Assembly (NCBI RefSeq): GCF_900142655.1
Contig: NZ_FRBQ01000001.1
Location: 994,115-1,058,114 of the forward strand
Reading direction: 5' to 3'
Source: Phytopseudomonas punonensis
Lineage (GTDB): Bacteria; Pseudomonadota; Gammaproteobacteria; Pseudomonadales; Pseudomonadaceae
DNA length: 64,000 nt
Position numbers and translations under genes: made by a program. Below the pieces are notes generated by a model, which worked only from the letters and a program-made list of their open reading frames with translations, ran no database searches and was not told where the DNA came from. This document shows positions 18,818 through 27,686 of this stretch, one piece after another; position 1 is the first letter of the stretch; the number at the start of each line of letters is the position of its first letter.

Positions 18818-18861
18818 GCCTGTCGTGACCTTCTTGTTTTGCTGTGTCGCGCTGCGCGGCC

Positions 18862-19227
18862 TTAGCCGGCGAGCACCGCGTTAAGTGTTTTCAGCAGCGT
18901 AGCTTCGTCCACCGGTTTGGTCAGGTAGTCCTTGGCGCCCTGGCGCTTGCCCCAGACCTTGTCGGTTTCCTGATCCTTGGTGGTGACGATGATCACCGGG
19001 ATGTGGCTGGTTTCGGCATCTTTGGTCAGCTGGCGAGTGGCCTGAAAGCCATTGAGGCCTGGCATGACGATGTCCATCAAAACCACATCGGGCTTTTCCT
19101 GGCGCGCCAGAGCAACGCCATCAGCGCCGTTTTCGGCCTTGAGCACCTGATGACCATGCTTTTCCAGCATGGCGGTCAGCTTGTACATTTCGGTCGGTGA
19201 GTCATCAACAATCAGAATTCGAGCCAT
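18862..19227 (-). CDS. pilH: PilH, single-domain response regulator
   Basis: CheY-like receiver that is phosphorylated by ChpA and, in P. aeruginosa, is tied to retraction control through PilT. The 121-residue product starts MARILIVDDSPTEMYK, has the acidic pocket Asp8-Asp9, phospho-acceptor Asp52 (VVLMDIVMPGLNG), and Lys in YLTKPVD. The start at 19227 is chosen for identity with known PilH; an in-frame ATG 12 bases earlier also exists. It lies 48 bp downstream of pilG. Confidence 0.97.
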   Translation of the reverse strand: MARILIVDDSPTEMYKLTAMLEKHGHQVLKAENGADGVALARQEKPDVVLMDIVMPGLNGFQATRQLTKDAETSHIPVIIVTTKDQETDKVWGKRQGAKDYLTKPVDEATLLKTLNAVLAG

Positions 19228-19275
19228 GATGTTTTCCAATACATGAAGAAGAGGCGGTTGTAGCGACAGCTGGCG

Positions 19276-19683
19276 TCAGGAGGCTTGCTCGACCGGAGAA
19301 AACTCCGGCACGTGGGCCTTGATCGCGCCGAGCAGCTCTTCCTTGCTGAATGGCTTGGTCAAATATTGATCAGAACCGACAATGCGCCCTTTGGCCTTGT
19401 CGAACAGGCCGTCCTTGGACGACAGCATGATAACTGGCGTGGACTTGAAGGCACTGTTGTTCTTGATCAACGCGCAGGTCTGATAACCGTCGAGACGCGG
19501 CATCATGATGTCGACGAAGATGATGCTCGGGTGGGTATCGGCGATCTTCGCCAAGGCGTCGAAGCCGTCCACCGCGGTGATCACATCACAGCCCACCTTT
19601 TTCAGCAGGGTTTCCGCTGTACGACGAATCGTCTTCGAGTCGTCGATCACCATCACCCTCAAGCCTTCCGAATGCTGTTCCAT
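19276..19683 (-). CDS. pilG: PilG, single-domain response regulator
   Basis: CheY-like receiver that promotes pilus extension and adenylate cyclase CyaB activity in P. aeruginosa. The 135-residue product starting MEQHSEGLRVMVIDDSK has Asp14-Asp15, phospho-acceptor Asp58 (IIFVDIMMPRLDG) and Lys in YLTKPFSKEEL. The start at 19683 gives the exact length known for PilG; an open extension of 55 codons upstream lacks conserved sequence. It is the first gene of the pilG-chpC cluster, so the main promoter should lie in the 228 bp between it and the divergent gshB. Confidence 0.97.
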   Translation of the reverse strand: MEQHSEGLRVMVIDDSKTIRRTAETLLKKVGCDVITAVDGFDALAKIADTHPSIIFVDIMMPRLDGYQTCALIKNNSAFKSTPVIMLSSKDGLFDKAKGRIVGSDQYLTKPFSKEELLGAIKAHVPEFSPVEQAS

Positions 19684-19762
19684 GTCTGCCCTGCCACCAC
19701 TTCGGTGAGTCGTTGTATTACGCCATATCCAGTGCGCCGGAGGCCCTGAAATCAATGGGCCC

Positions 19763-19783
19763 GGCCCATCGCTGGGCCTTTTT
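19763..19783 (+). terminator. Terminator-like hairpin in the pilG-gshB divergent region
   Basis: A GC stem (ggccca tcgc tgggcc) is followed by five Ts on the plus strand, the form of an intrinsic terminator. No plus-strand gene lies directly before it, so it might stop antisense transcription through pilG before gshB. Confidence 0.4.
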
Positions 19784-19911
19784 AGCACACTCTCTACATG
19801 CAAACCATCAGCCTGATCACCCTTGACCATCAGCCTTGTCAGCGCCACCCTTGGCGCCCACCCCTGCTACCTTCGCGGCTGCCCTGCACCGCCCTCTACG
19901 GAGATACTTCA

Positions 19912-20874
19912 ATGAGCGTTCGGCTCGGCATCGTCATGGATCCCATCGCACAGATCGCCTACAAGAAGGACAGCTCGCTGGCCATGCTTCTGGCTGCACA
20001 GGCCCGCGGCTGGAACCTCTTCTATATGGAACAGAAGGATCTCTACCAGGCCGCCGGTGTCGCCCGGGGCCGTACCCGCCCCCTCAAAGTGTTCGCCGAT
20101 CCGCAGCACTGGTTCGAGTTCGGGGACGAGCAGGACATGCCTCTGGCCGAACTGGATGTGATCCTGATGCGCAAGGATCCGCCCTTCGATAACGAATTCG
20201 TCTATTCAACCTACCTGCTCGAACAGGCCGAAGAGGCCGGCACGCTGGTAGTCAATCGGCCGCAAAGCCTGCGCGACTGCAACGAAAAGTTCTTCGCCAC
20301 GCGCTTTCCGGAGTTCACACCGGAAACCATTGTCAGCCGCAGACCCGACATTCTGCGCGATTTCGCGCGACAGCACCGTGACATCATTCTCAAACCCCTC
20401 GATGGAATGGGCGGATCGATGATCTTTCGTCACCGCGAGGGCGATCCGAACCTTTCGGTGATTCTCGAAGCCCTAACTGCCCACGGCAGCCAGCAGATCA
20501 TGGCGCAGCGTTATCTGCCCGCCATCCTCGACGGCGACAAACGTATTCTGATGATAGACGGTGAACCGGTGCCGTACTGCCTGGCGCGCATTCCGGCTAG
20601 TGGCGAAACCCGTGGCAACCTGGCAGCCGGTGGCCGCGGCGAAGCCCGCCCGCTCACCGAGCGTGACCGCGAGATCGCGGCAGCGGTAGGCCCGAGCCTG
20701 CGCGAGCGGGGCCTGCTGTTCGTCGGCCTGGATGTGATCGGCGACCGCCTCACCGAGATCAACGTCACCAGCCCGACCTGCATTCGCGAGATCGACGCAG
20801 CCTTCGATACCCGCATCGGAGAGCAATTGATGGACAAGATTGCCGAAAAGCTCAATGCGCGGAGTGCTTCATAG
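19912..20874 (+). CDS. gshB: Glutathione synthetase
   Basis: ATP-grasp ligase joining gamma-glutamylcysteine and glycine. The ATG at 19912 has ACGGAGAT upstream and yields 320 residues beginning MSVRLGIVMDPIAQIAYKKD, the family N-terminus; an open extension upstream is not conserved. Other family segments are ILMRKDPPFDNEFVYSTYLL, KPLDGMGGSMIFR (ATP-binding loop) and LTEINVTSPTCIREID near the C-terminus. It lies between pilG and tonB, the same order as P. aeruginosa PA0408-PA0406 (recalled). Confidence 0.97.
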   Translation: MSVRLGIVMDPIAQIAYKKDSSLAMLLAAQARGWNLFYMEQKDLYQAAGVARGRTRPLKVFADPQHWFEFGDEQDMPLAELDVILMRKDPPFDNEFVYSTYLLEQAEEAGTLVVNRPQSLRDCNEKFFATRFPEFTPETIVSRRPDILRDFARQHRDIILKPLDGMGGSMIFRHREGDPNLSVILEALTAHGSQQIMAQRYLPAILDGDKRILMIDGEPVPYCLARIPASGETRGNLAAGGRGEARPLTERDREIAAAVGPSLRERGLLFVGLDVIGDRLTEINVTSPTCIREIDAAFDTRIGEQLMDKIAEKLNARSAS

Positions 20875-20976
20875 ACTTTTGCAAATCGCCTCGGCAGACT
20901 GCGCGGCAACCTAGGGTCTGCTGACGTTCCAGCATGACCGTGCCGAAACGTTGACAGCCCCTGACGACAAATAGTG

Positions 20977-21873
20977 ATGAGCGCGACAAACACCCCACCC
21001 GATTTCACTGCCTCCGGCGTTCGCCCGGCGGATCGTCTGGGGTTCACCCTGTTTCTCGCCGCCGTGCTGCACGCAGCGCTGATTCTCGGCGTGGGTTTCA
21101 CCTTCGCCGAGCCAGGGCAGATCAGCAAAACACTGGAAATCACCCTGTCCACCTTCAAGAGCGATGAAAAGCCCAAGGAGGCGGACTTTCTCGCCCAGGA
21201 CAATCAGCAGGGCAGCGGCACGCTGGACAAGAAAGCGGCGCCGACCACCACCGAACAAGCGCCCTTCCAGGACACCGAAGTACGCAAGGTGACGCCAGCC
21301 GCCGCGCCGCCACCGCCTGCCGTGAAACCCGAGGCGCCGAAAGCCGCGGTGACCACCCGCGCACCCCAGGCGCAAAAGGCACCGGCCAAACGCGAAGAAA
21401 CCAAGCCGACACAGCCGAGCCCGGAGGCGCCGTCTTTCGACAGCGCGCAGTTGTCCGCCGAGATCGCTAGCCTGGAAGCCGAGCTGTCCAACGAAGTTCA
21501 GCAATACGCCAAGCGGCCAAAGATCCACCGCCTCAATGCGGCCTCGACCATGCGCGACAAGGGTGCCTGGTACAAGGACGAGTGGCGCAAGAAGGTCGAG
21601 CGCATCGGCAACCTCAACTACCCGGATGACGCACGGCGCCGGCAGATCCACGGCAGCCTGCGCCTTTTGGTGTCGATCAACCGCGACGGCAGCCTGTACG
21701 AAGTGATGGTGCTGGAGTCCTCCGGCGAGCAGGTGCTCGACCAGGCCGCCATGCGCATCGTGCGCCTGGCCGCGCCTTACGCGCCGTTCACTGGCGACCT
21801 GGCCGACATCGACCGCCTGGAAATCATCCGTACCTGGCGCTTCGAACGCGGCGACCGCCTGTCGAGTAACTGA
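20977..21873 (+). CDS. TonB-family energy transducer near pilG (TonB3-like)
   Basis: Inner-membrane anchored periplasmic protein with a TonB C-terminal domain. One N-terminal helix (LFLAAVLHAALILGVGFTF, about residues 28-46) is followed by a proline- and alanine-rich spacer and a TonB domain (LNYPDDARRRQIHGSLRLL... LYEVMVLESSGE). No exbB or exbD lies next to it, unlike the tonB at 50.1 kb. By position it corresponds to P. aeruginosa PA0406 (tonB3), which has been reported to affect twitching motility and pilus assembly. The first codon is uncertain: GTG 20974 or ATG 20977, with no clear ribosome binding site. Confidence 0.88.
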   Translation: MSATNTPPDFTASGVRPADRLGFTLFLAAVLHAALILGVGFTFAEPGQISKTLEITLSTFKSDEKPKEADFLAQDNQQGSGTLDKKAAPTTTEQAPFQDTEVRKVTPAAAPPPPAVKPEAPKAAVTTRAPQAQKAPAKREETKPTQPSPEAPSFDSAQLSAEIASLEAELSNEVQQYAKRPKIHRLNAASTMRDKGAWYKDEWRKKVERIGNLNYPDDARRRQIHGSLRLLVSINRDGSLYEVMVLESSGEQVLDQAAMRIVRLAAPYAPFTGDLADIDRLEIIRTWRFERGDRLSSN

Positions 21874-21963
21874 CCGCAGCCTCTGCACCCGCTGCGCACA
21901 GCCACCGCATTCAGGCTTACGTGCAGCTTGTAGCTTGCGCCTTGCAGCTTCAAACTAGCGGCC

Positions 21964-22533
21964 ATGAAAGACGCCAGCCCGAGCATTCTCAAAGACCACT
22001 TTCTGATCGCCATGCCGCACATGGACGATCCGAATTTCGCGCACACGGTTATCTACCTGATCAACCATAACGATCAGGGCGCCATGGGGTTGGTGATCAA
22101 TCGCCCCAACGGCCTGAACCTGGCCGATGTGCTTGAGCAGCTACGTCCGGACAGTGCCCCGTCGGTGCTCTGCCAGAGCCTGCCGATCTTCAGCGGCGGC
22201 CCGGTACAGACCGATCGCGGCTTTGTGCTGCATCCCAAAGGCCCACATTTTCAGGCCACCGTAGACCTAGGTGAGCTGAGCCTGTCGACCTCCCAGGACG
22301 TGTTGTTCGCCATCGCCGAAGGCCACGGTCCGGCCAGCCACCTGATCGCCCTCGGCTACGCCGGCTGGGGCGCCGGCCAGCTGGAAGCCGAGCTGGCCGA
22401 CAACGCCTGGCTGACCTGCCCGGCGGATCAGGCGATTCTCTTCGAAACACCCTACGACCAGCGCCTTGGCGCTGCCGCTGCCGTGCTCGGCATCGACCTC
22501 AACCTGCTCACTGCTCAGGCGGGGCACGCCTGA
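21964..22533 (+). CDS. YqgE/AlgH family protein (DUF179)
   Basis: Conserved 189-residue cytoplasmic protein of unknown molecular function. Family segments include HFLIAMPHMDDPNF, YLINHNDQGAMGLVINRP, and IFSGGPVQTDRGFVLH. In P. aeruginosa the gene is called algH from an early alginate phenotype, but the activity is undefined. Its stop overlaps the ruvX start as TGATG, and this yqgE-ruvX pairing is widespread in proteobacteria. The 90 bp upstream hold a short run of gcttgtagctt-type repeats. Confidence 0.93.
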   Translation: MKDASPSILKDHFLIAMPHMDDPNFAHTVIYLINHNDQGAMGLVINRPNGLNLADVLEQLRPDSAPSVLCQSLPIFSGGPVQTDRGFVLHPKGPHFQATVDLGELSLSTSQDVLFAIAEGHGPASHLIALGYAGWGAGQLEAELADNAWLTCPADQAILFETPYDQRLGAAAAVLGIDLNLLTAQAGHA

Positions 22534-22976
22534 TGGCCGAAGTTGGCGATAAACCGCTGCGCCTGCTGCTGGGCTTCGATTACGGCAGCAAGCAGATTGG
22601 CGTTGCCGTTGGCCAGCCGATTACCGGTTCGGCCCGCGAACTGTGCATTCTCAAGGCGCAGAACGGCGTGCCGGACTGGCAGAAGGTCGAGGCGCTGATC
22701 AAGGAATGGCAGCCCGATGCCATCGTCGTCGGCCTGCCGCTGAACATGGATGGCACGCCAAGCGACATTAGCGAGCGCGCCGAGAAGTTCGCCCGCCGCC
22801 TGAATGGCCGTTTCAACCTGCCGGTCTTCACCCACGACGAACGCCTGACCACTTATGCCGCCAAGGGCGAGCGCCTGCAGCAGGGCCAGACTGGCGGCTA
22901 TCGCCAGCGCCCGGTCGACGCCCTGGCCGCCGCCCTGCTGCTGCAAGGCTGGCTGGAAGAAAACAGCCCGGACTGA
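22533..22976 (+). CDS. ruvX: RuvX/YqgF, Holliday junction resolvase-like nuclease
   Basis: RNase H-fold nuclease that, by family knowledge, takes part in 16S rRNA 5'-end maturation and in Holliday junction resolution. The 147 residues carry the first acidic strand (LLLGFDYGSKQIGVAVG with catalytic Asp), the central AIVVGLPLNMDGT, and VFTHDERLTTYAA. It is translationally coupled to yqgE by a one-base overlap and followed 21 bp later by pyrR behind an AAGGAGC ribosome binding site. Confidence 0.95.
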   Translation: MAEVGDKPLRLLLGFDYGSKQIGVAVGQPITGSARELCILKAQNGVPDWQKVEALIKEWQPDAIVVGLPLNMDGTPSDISERAEKFARRLNGRFNLPVFTHDERLTTYAAKGERLQQGQTGGYRQRPVDALAAALLLQGWLEENSPD

Positions 22977-22997
22977 CCCGGCCACAAGGAGCTATCG

Positions 22998-23519
22998 ATG
23001 AGCCTACCCAACCCCGCCGAACTGCTGCCGCAGATGGCATCTTCGCTGATCAGCCACCTGAACCGTCGGCAGATCGCCGCGCCACGCTTTATCGGCATTC
23101 GCACCGGCGGCGTATGGGTCGCTCAGGCGCTGCTCGAACAACTGGGCCGCGACGAGCCACTGGGCGTGCTGGACGTGTCCTTCTACCGCGACGACTTCAG
23201 CCAGAACGGCCTACACCCGCAGGTGCAGCCCTCCGAGCTGCCGTTCGAGATCGAAGGCCAGCACCTGGTGCTGATCGACGATGTGCTGATGAGCGGGCGA
23301 ACCATCCGCGCCGCCCTGAATGAACTGTTCGACTACGGCCGCCCGGCCAGCGTGACCCTGGTCAGCCTGCTCGAACTGGACGCCCGCGAACTGCCGATCC
23401 GCCCCGACGTGGTCGGCGCGACGCTGTCGCTGGCGGCCGATCAGCGGGTAAAATTGTTCGGCCCCGCGCCCTTCACTCTCGAACTCCAGACGCTTTCCGA
23501 CCAAGGCCGTCCGCAATGA
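22998..23519 (+). CDS. pyrR: PyrR, pyrimidine regulatory protein / uracil phosphoribosyltransferase
   Basis: Member of the PyrR phosphoribosyltransferase family that in Pseudomonas acts with the pyrimidine genes; its regulatory role there is less clear than the RNA-binding attenuation known from Bacillus. The 173-residue product has the PRPP-binding motif [17 protein letters not shown] and an N-terminal dimer region. Its stop overlaps the pyrB start by 4 bases (ATGA), so pyrR-pyrB-pyrC' should be one transcript. No attenuator hairpin was recognised in the short 21-bp leader after ruvX. Confidence 0.95.
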   Translation: MSLPNPAELLPQMASSLISHLNRRQIAAPRFIGIRTGGVWVAQALLEQLGRDEPLGVLDVSFYRDDFSQNGLHPQVQPSELPFEIEGQHLVLIDDVLMSGRTIRAALNELFDYGRPASVTLVSLLELDARELPIRPDVVGATLSLAADQRVKLFGPAPFTLELQTLSDQGRPQ

Positions 23520-24523
23520 CCGCAATCGATGCCAAGCGCCCGCTGCAACTGAACGACCAAGGCCAGTTGCGCCATTTCCTGTCCCTCGACGGCCTGCCCC
23601 GTGAGCTGCTGACGGAAATCCTCGACACCGCCGACTCCTTTCTGGAAGTCGGCGCACGCGCCGTGAAAAAGGTTCCGCTGCTGCGCGGCAAGACCGTGTG
23701 CAACGTGTTCTTCGAGAACTCCACGCGCACGCGCACCACCTTCGAACTGGCCGCCCAGCGCCTGTCGGCGGACGTGATCAGCCTGAACGTGTCGACCAGC
23801 TCGACCAGCAAGGGCGAGACGCTGTTCGATACCCTGCGCAATCTGGAAGCCATGGCGGCCGACATCTTCGTGGTGCGCCACGCAGCCTCCGGCGCCGCGC
23901 ACTTCATCGCCGAGCACGTGTGCCCGAACCTGGCGATCATCAACGGTGGTGACGGCCGCCATGCGCACCCGACCCAGGGCATGCTCGACATGCTGACCAT
24001 CCGCCGCCACAAGGGCAGCTTCGAGAACCTCTCGGTAGCCATCGTCGGTGACATCCTGCATTCGCGAGTGGCGCGCTCCAACATGCTGGCGCTGAAAACC
24101 CTCGGCTGCCCGGACATCCGCGTGATCGCGCCAAAGACCCTGCTGCCCATCGGCCTGGAACAAAGCTACGGCGTGCGCTTATTCAGCGACGCCAACGAAG
24201 GCCTCAAGGATGTCGACGTGGTGATCATGCTGCGCCTGCAGCGCGAGCGCATGACCGGCGGTCTACTGCCCAGCGAGGGTGAGTTTTACCGCCTGTTCGG
24301 GCTCACCGAGCAGCGCCTCAAGCTGGCCAAGCCGGATGCGCTGGTCATGCACCCGGGGCCGATCAACCGTGGCGTGGAGATCGAATCGGCGGTGGCCGAC
24401 GGCCCACAGTCGGTGATTCTCAACCAGGTCACCTACGGCATCGCCATCCGCATGGCTGTGCTGTCCATGGCCATGAGCGGCCAAAACGCGCAACGCCAAT
24501 TCAATGCTGAGGAGCAAAACTGA
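23516..24523 (+). CDS. pyrB: Aspartate carbamoyltransferase catalytic chain
   Basis: Catalyses the committed step of pyrimidine synthesis, carbamoyl phosphate plus aspartate to carbamoyl aspartate. The 335-residue product shows the carbamoyl phosphate loop [16 protein letters not shown], the STSKGET loop and the [11 protein letters not shown] segment. In Pseudomonas this enzyme is a dodecamer with the inactive dihydroorotase PyrC' rather than a PyrI regulatory chain, which fits the gene that follows. It overlaps pyrR by 4 bases and pyrC' by 1 base. Confidence 0.98.
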   Translation: MTAIDAKRPLQLNDQGQLRHFLSLDGLPRELLTEILDTADSFLEVGARAVKKVPLLRGKTVCNVFFENSTRTRTTFELAAQRLSADVISLNVSTSSTSKGETLFDTLRNLEAMAADIFVVRHAASGAAHFIAEHVCPNLAIINGGDGRHAHPTQGMLDMLTIRRHKGSFENLSVAIVGDILHSRVARSNMLALKTLGCPDIRVIAPKTLLPIGLEQSYGVRLFSDANEGLKDVDVVIMLRLQRERMTGGLLPSEGEFYRLFGLTEQRLKLAKPDALVMHPGPINRGVEIESAVADGPQSVILNQVTYGIAIRMAVLSMAMSGQNAQRQFNAEEQN

Positions 24524-25794
24524 TGCGTACCCGTATCCTCGGCGCTCGCGTCATCGACCCGAGCAGCGGCCTCGATCAGGTCGCGGACATCTACGTGGAT
24601 GGTAGCAAGCTGAGCGCCATCGGCCAGGCGCCAGCCGGCTTCACAGCCGACCAGACCCTGGATGCCAGCGGCCTGATCGCCGCGCCCGGCCTGGTCGACC
24701 TGTCCGTCGCCCTGCGCGAACCCGGTTACAGCCGCAAGGGCAATATCGCCAGCGAGACCCTGGCCGCCGCTGCTGGCGGCGTGACCAGCCTGTGCTGCCC
24801 GCCGATCACCAAACCGGTACTGGACACCTCGGCGGTCGCCGAGCTGATCCTCGACCGCGCCCGTGAGGCCGGCCATACCAAGGTGTTTCCCATCGGCGCC
24901 CTGAGCAAAGGGCTCGACGGCGAGCAGCTTGCCGAACTGGTCGCCCTGCGCGATGCGGGCTGCGTGGCGTTCGGCAACGGCCTGAACAACTTCCGCAACG
25001 CACGCACCCTGCGCCGCGCCTTGGAATACGCAGCGACCTTCGACCTTACGGTGATCTTCCACTCCCAGGATCATGACCTTGCCGAAGGCGGTCTGGCCCA
25101 CGAAGGCGCCACCGCCAGCTTCCTCGGCTTGTCAGGTATACCGGAAACCGCCGAAACCGTAGCCCTCGCACGCGATCTGCTGCTGGTCGAGCAGAGCGGT
25201 GTGCGTGCCCACTTCAGCCAGCTGACCAGCGCCCGCGGCGCGCAGCTGATCGCCGATGCACAGGCCCGCGGCCTGCCGGTGACCGCGGACGTGGCGCTGT
25301 ACCAGCTGATTCTCACCGACGAAGCGTTGATCGACTTCTCCAGCCTCTACCACGTGCAACCGCCGCTGCGCACCGGCGCCGATCGCGACGGCTTGCGTGA
25401 AGCGGTGAAGAGCGGCGTGATCAGCGCCATCTCCAGCCACCACCAGCCCCACGAACTCGACGCCAAACTGGCACCGTTCGGCGAAACCGAGCCGGGCATG
25501 AGTAGCGTGCAGTTGCTGTTACCGCTGGCTATGACGCTGGTGCAGGATGGCCTGCTCGATCTGCCGACCCTGCTCGCTCGCCTGAGCAGCGGCCCGGCCA
25601 GCGCGCTGCGCTTGCCGGCTGGCCAGCTGAAAGCAGGTCATGCAGCGGATATCCTGCTGTTCGATCCGCAAGCCTCCACCGTGGCGGGCGAAAGCTGGCA
25701 CTCGAAGGGCCGCAACAGCCCGTTCCTCGGCCACTGCCTGCCGGGCCAGGTGCGTTACACCCTGGTAGACGGGCACATCAGCTTCCAAGGCTGA
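24523..25794 (+). CDS. pyrX: Dihydroorotase-like protein PyrC', probably non-catalytic
   Basis: Dihydroorotase homologue of 423 residues that in Pseudomonas is a structural partner of PyrB. The metal-binding His-x-His motif before LREPG is gone: the protein reads LVDLSVALREPG, with Ser61 and Ala63 where the two histidines belong. The usual TDHAPH segment is replaced by ISSHHQPHE. The fold landmarks are otherwise kept, including GGVTSLCCPP and the terminal amidohydrolase strand. These changes agree with the known inactive PyrC' of P. putida and P. aeruginosa. An active dihydroorotase must be encoded elsewhere. Some databases name it pyrC. Confidence 0.94.
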   Translation: MRTRILGARVIDPSSGLDQVADIYVDGSKLSAIGQAPAGFTADQTLDASGLIAAPGLVDLSVALREPGYSRKGNIASETLAAAAGGVTSLCCPPITKPVLDTSAVAELILDRAREAGHTKVFPIGALSKGLDGEQLAELVALRDAGCVAFGNGLNNFRNARTLRRALEYAATFDLTVIFHSQDHDLAEGGLAHEGATASFLGLSGIPETAETVALARDLLLVEQSGVRAHFSQLTSARGAQLIADAQARGLPVTADVALYQLILTDEALIDFSSLYHVQPPLRTGADRDGLREAVKSGVISAISSHHQPHELDAKLAPFGETEPGMSSVQLLLPLAMTLVQDGLLDLPTLLARLSSGPASALRLPAGQLKAGHAADILLFDPQASTVAGESWHSKGRNSPFLGHCLPGQVRYTLVDGHISFQG

Positions 25795-25808
25795 TCACCC
25801 ACCGGCCC

Positions 25809-25848
25809 ATGTGGGAGCGGGCGGGGACGCCTAGTCCATGCCCGCGAA
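25809..25848 (+). repeat. REP-like palindromic element after pyrC'
   Basis: The sequence gtgggagcgggc near 25811 and its partner gcccgcgaa near 25840 form the arms of a typical Pseudomonas REP sequence, 15 bp after the pyrC' stop. A single copy is seen in this window. It may protect the upstream mRNA or mark a supercoiling site. Confidence 0.65.
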
Positions 25849-25924
25849 ATAATCCGCATCAACCAGGCACCCCTGACGTCCCACAAGGACCGGCAGCGAC
25901 GCCTGGCTTCACCTCCCAGCAACC

Positions 25925-26323
25925 TTACCCCTCACGCGCATTCTTGATCGACACCTGGGTGTTCAGCGTCCAGAAGTCGTACAGCACGCCGACCAGAAAC
26001 AGGCCGCCGGTGCACAGGTAGATGATGCCGGTGATCCATTTTCCCTGGTACATGCGGTGCACGCCGAAGACGCCGAGAAATGTCAGCAGGATCCAGGCGA
26101 CGTTGAAATCGGTGCTGCCTGCGGTAAAGCGCAGGTCCGCCTCGCGATCCATCGCCGGGATCAGCAGCAGGTCGATGATCCAACCGATGAAGAACAAGCC
26201 CAGGGTGAAAAACCAGATAGTGCCGGTGACCGGCTTGCCGTAATAGAAACGGTGCGCTCCCAGGAAACCGAAAATCCATAGCAGGTAACCGATGATCTTG
26301 CTGTGAGTGTCAGGACGCTGCAT
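25925..26323 (-). CDS. TM2-domain membrane protein
   Basis: A 132-residue protein with two TM2-like hairpins: the first at about residues 8-50 (IIGYLLWIFGFLGAHRFYYG) and the second at about 75-120 (WILLTFLGVFGVHRMYQGKW). Each ends with the family pattern of a helix, GAHRFYxG-like loop and second helix, then Asp. The function of bacterial TM2 proteins is unknown. The start at 26323 has GGAGA upstream and begins right before the first hairpin; an open extension upstream is not conserved. It is divergent from the radical-SAM operon, and the LexA box lies 120 bp from its start. Confidence 0.85.
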   Translation of the reverse strand: MQRPDTHSKIIGYLLWIFGFLGAHRFYYGKPVTGTIWFFTLGLFFIGWIIDLLLIPAMDREADLRFTAGSTDFNVAWILLTFLGVFGVHRMYQGKWITGIIYLCTGGLFLVGVLYDFWTLNTQVSIKNAREG

Positions 26324-26442
26324 CAGATTCTCCAGATAAAGGGGCTCAGACAAAGGGACTAGGCATTCGATCAACGCCAGCAGCACAGGTTTCCTCGACC
26401 GCCGACGAGACGACCTTGCAGGCGCCATGGGCTTACTGAATA

Positions 26443-26458
26443 CTGTACATAAATACAG
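26443..26458 (+). promoter_or_regulatory. Candidate LexA (SOS) box before the radical-SAM operon
   Basis: The 16-mer ctgtacataaatacag has the CTG-N10-CAG form of the gammaproteobacterial LexA site and matches CTGTATATATATACAG at 14 of 16 positions. It ends 16 bases before the ATG at 26475, overlapping a possible -10 region (with ttgcag at 26416 as a weak -35), where bound LexA would block transcription. Confidence 0.78.
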
Positions 26459-26474
26459 CTATCGAATCGTAGCC

Positions 26475-27686
26475 ATGGAATTGATCGAAAAGCTCACCGT
26501 ACTCGCCGACGCTGCCAAATACGATGTTTCCTGCGCCAGCAGCGGCGCGCCCAAGCGCAGCTCGCAAGGCCAAAGCGGTATGGGCGCCACCGACGGCATG
26601 GGCATCTGTCACAGTTTCACACCGGATGGCCGCTGCGTCGCGCTGCTGAAGATCCTGCTGACCAACTTCTGTCTGTACGACTGCCAGTATTGCGTCAACC
26701 GCCGCTCCAGCGACGTACCCCGTGCGCGCTTCACACCGGAAGAAGTGGTTACGCTGACCCTGGATTTCTATCGCCGCAACTGCATCAGTGGGCTGTTTCT
26801 CAGCTCCGGCATCATCCGTTCGGCGGACTACACCATGGAGCAACTCAACCGGGTCGCCAAGCTGCTGCGCGAAGAGCACGAGTTCCGCGGCTACATTCAC
26901 CTCAAGACCATTCCCGATGCCTCCCCAGAGCTGATTGCCGAAGCAGGCCGTTACGCTGATCGCCTCAGCGTAAATATCGAACTGCCCACCGAAAGCAGCC
27001 TGATCCGCCTGGCACCGGAAAAGAGCGTGGCGCCGATCAAGCAGGCCATGGGCACCATTCGCAATGGCGTCGAGGAGGCGGACTGCGAGAAGCGCGCGCC
27101 GGCCTTCGCACCTGCCGGGCAGAGCACGCAGATGATCGTCGGCGCCGATGCCACCGATGACAGCACCATCCTGCACACCGCCCAGTCGCTGTACGGCGAC
27201 TTTCGCCTCAAGCGCGTCTACTACTCGGCGTTCAGCCCGATTCCAGGAAGCCCCAATACCGTGCCCTTCGAGGCGCCGCCGCTGTTGCGTGAGCACCGCT
27301 TGTATCAGGCAGATTTCCTGATGCGTGGCTATGGCTTCAAGGCCACCGAGCTGCTCGATGGCCCTGGCAACCTGGCGCTGGATATCGATCCCAAACTGGC
27401 CTGGGCGCTGAACAACCGCCAGCACTTTCCCGTCGACCTCAACCGTGCGGACGTCACCATGATCGCCCGCATTCCAGGTATCGGCGTACTCAGCGCCCAG
27501 CGCCTGGTTGCCCTGCGTCGGCAAAAACGCATCCGTTTCGAAGACGTCGGCCGCCTGCGTTGCGCCTTGGAGAAAGCCAAGCCGTTCATCATCACCCAGG
27601 ACTACCGCCCGATTCAGGCAACCCGCGAATCCCTGGTACTGCGCCAGCAATTGAGTGAGGCGCCACAGCAGATGGGGCTGTGGTGA
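26475..27686 (+). CDS. Radical SAM protein, putative DNA modification/repair
   Basis: A 403-residue radical-SAM enzyme. Cys66, Cys70 and Cys73 (NFCLYDCQYC) form the CxxxCxxC cluster motif. Further N-terminal features are the conserved GMGICHSF segment with Cys45 and Cys54. Residues about 331-360 hold a helix-hairpin-helix motif (ARIPGIGVLSAQRLVALR), which points to DNA contact. From memory, this is the family named putative DNA modification/repair radical SAM protein, usually paired with a DUF4130/uracil-DNA-glycosylase-like partner; the reaction is not known. The start at 26475 follows the LexA box; an open extension upstream would cover the box and is unlikely. It is coupled to the next gene by a one-base overlap. 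Confidence 0.88.
   Translation: MELIEKLTVLADAAKYDVSCASSGAPKRSSQGQSGMGATDGMGICHSFTPDGRCVALLKILLTNFCLYDCQYCVNRRSSDVPRARFTPEEVVTLTLDFYRRNCISGLFLSSGIIRSADYTMEQLNRVAKLLREEHEFRGYIHLKTIPDASPELIAEAGRYADRLSVNIELPTESSLIRLAPEKSVAPIKQAMGTIRNGVEEADCEKRAPAFAPAGQSTQMIVGADATDDSTILHTAQSLYGDFRLKRVYYSAFSPIPGSPNTVPFEAPPLLREHRLYQADFLMRGYGFKATELLDGPGNLALDIDPKLAWALNNRQHFPVDLNRADVTMIARIPGIGVLSAQRLVALRRQKRIRFEDVGRLRCALEKAKPFIITQDYRPIQATRESLVLRQQLSEAPQQMGLW

Noticed and set aside
20914..20963. Possible further hairpin repeat between gshB and tonB (gggtctgctgacgtt / aacgttgacagcccc)
   Set aside because: The arms match only at about 12 of 15 positions, and the unit does not lie at the gshB stop. It could be a decayed relative but is too weak to count.
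21910..21960. Short repeated gcttgtagctt-type sequence before yqgE
   Set aside because: Low-complexity run of a kind often seen between Pseudomonas genes; no second copy of useful length here to define a repeat.
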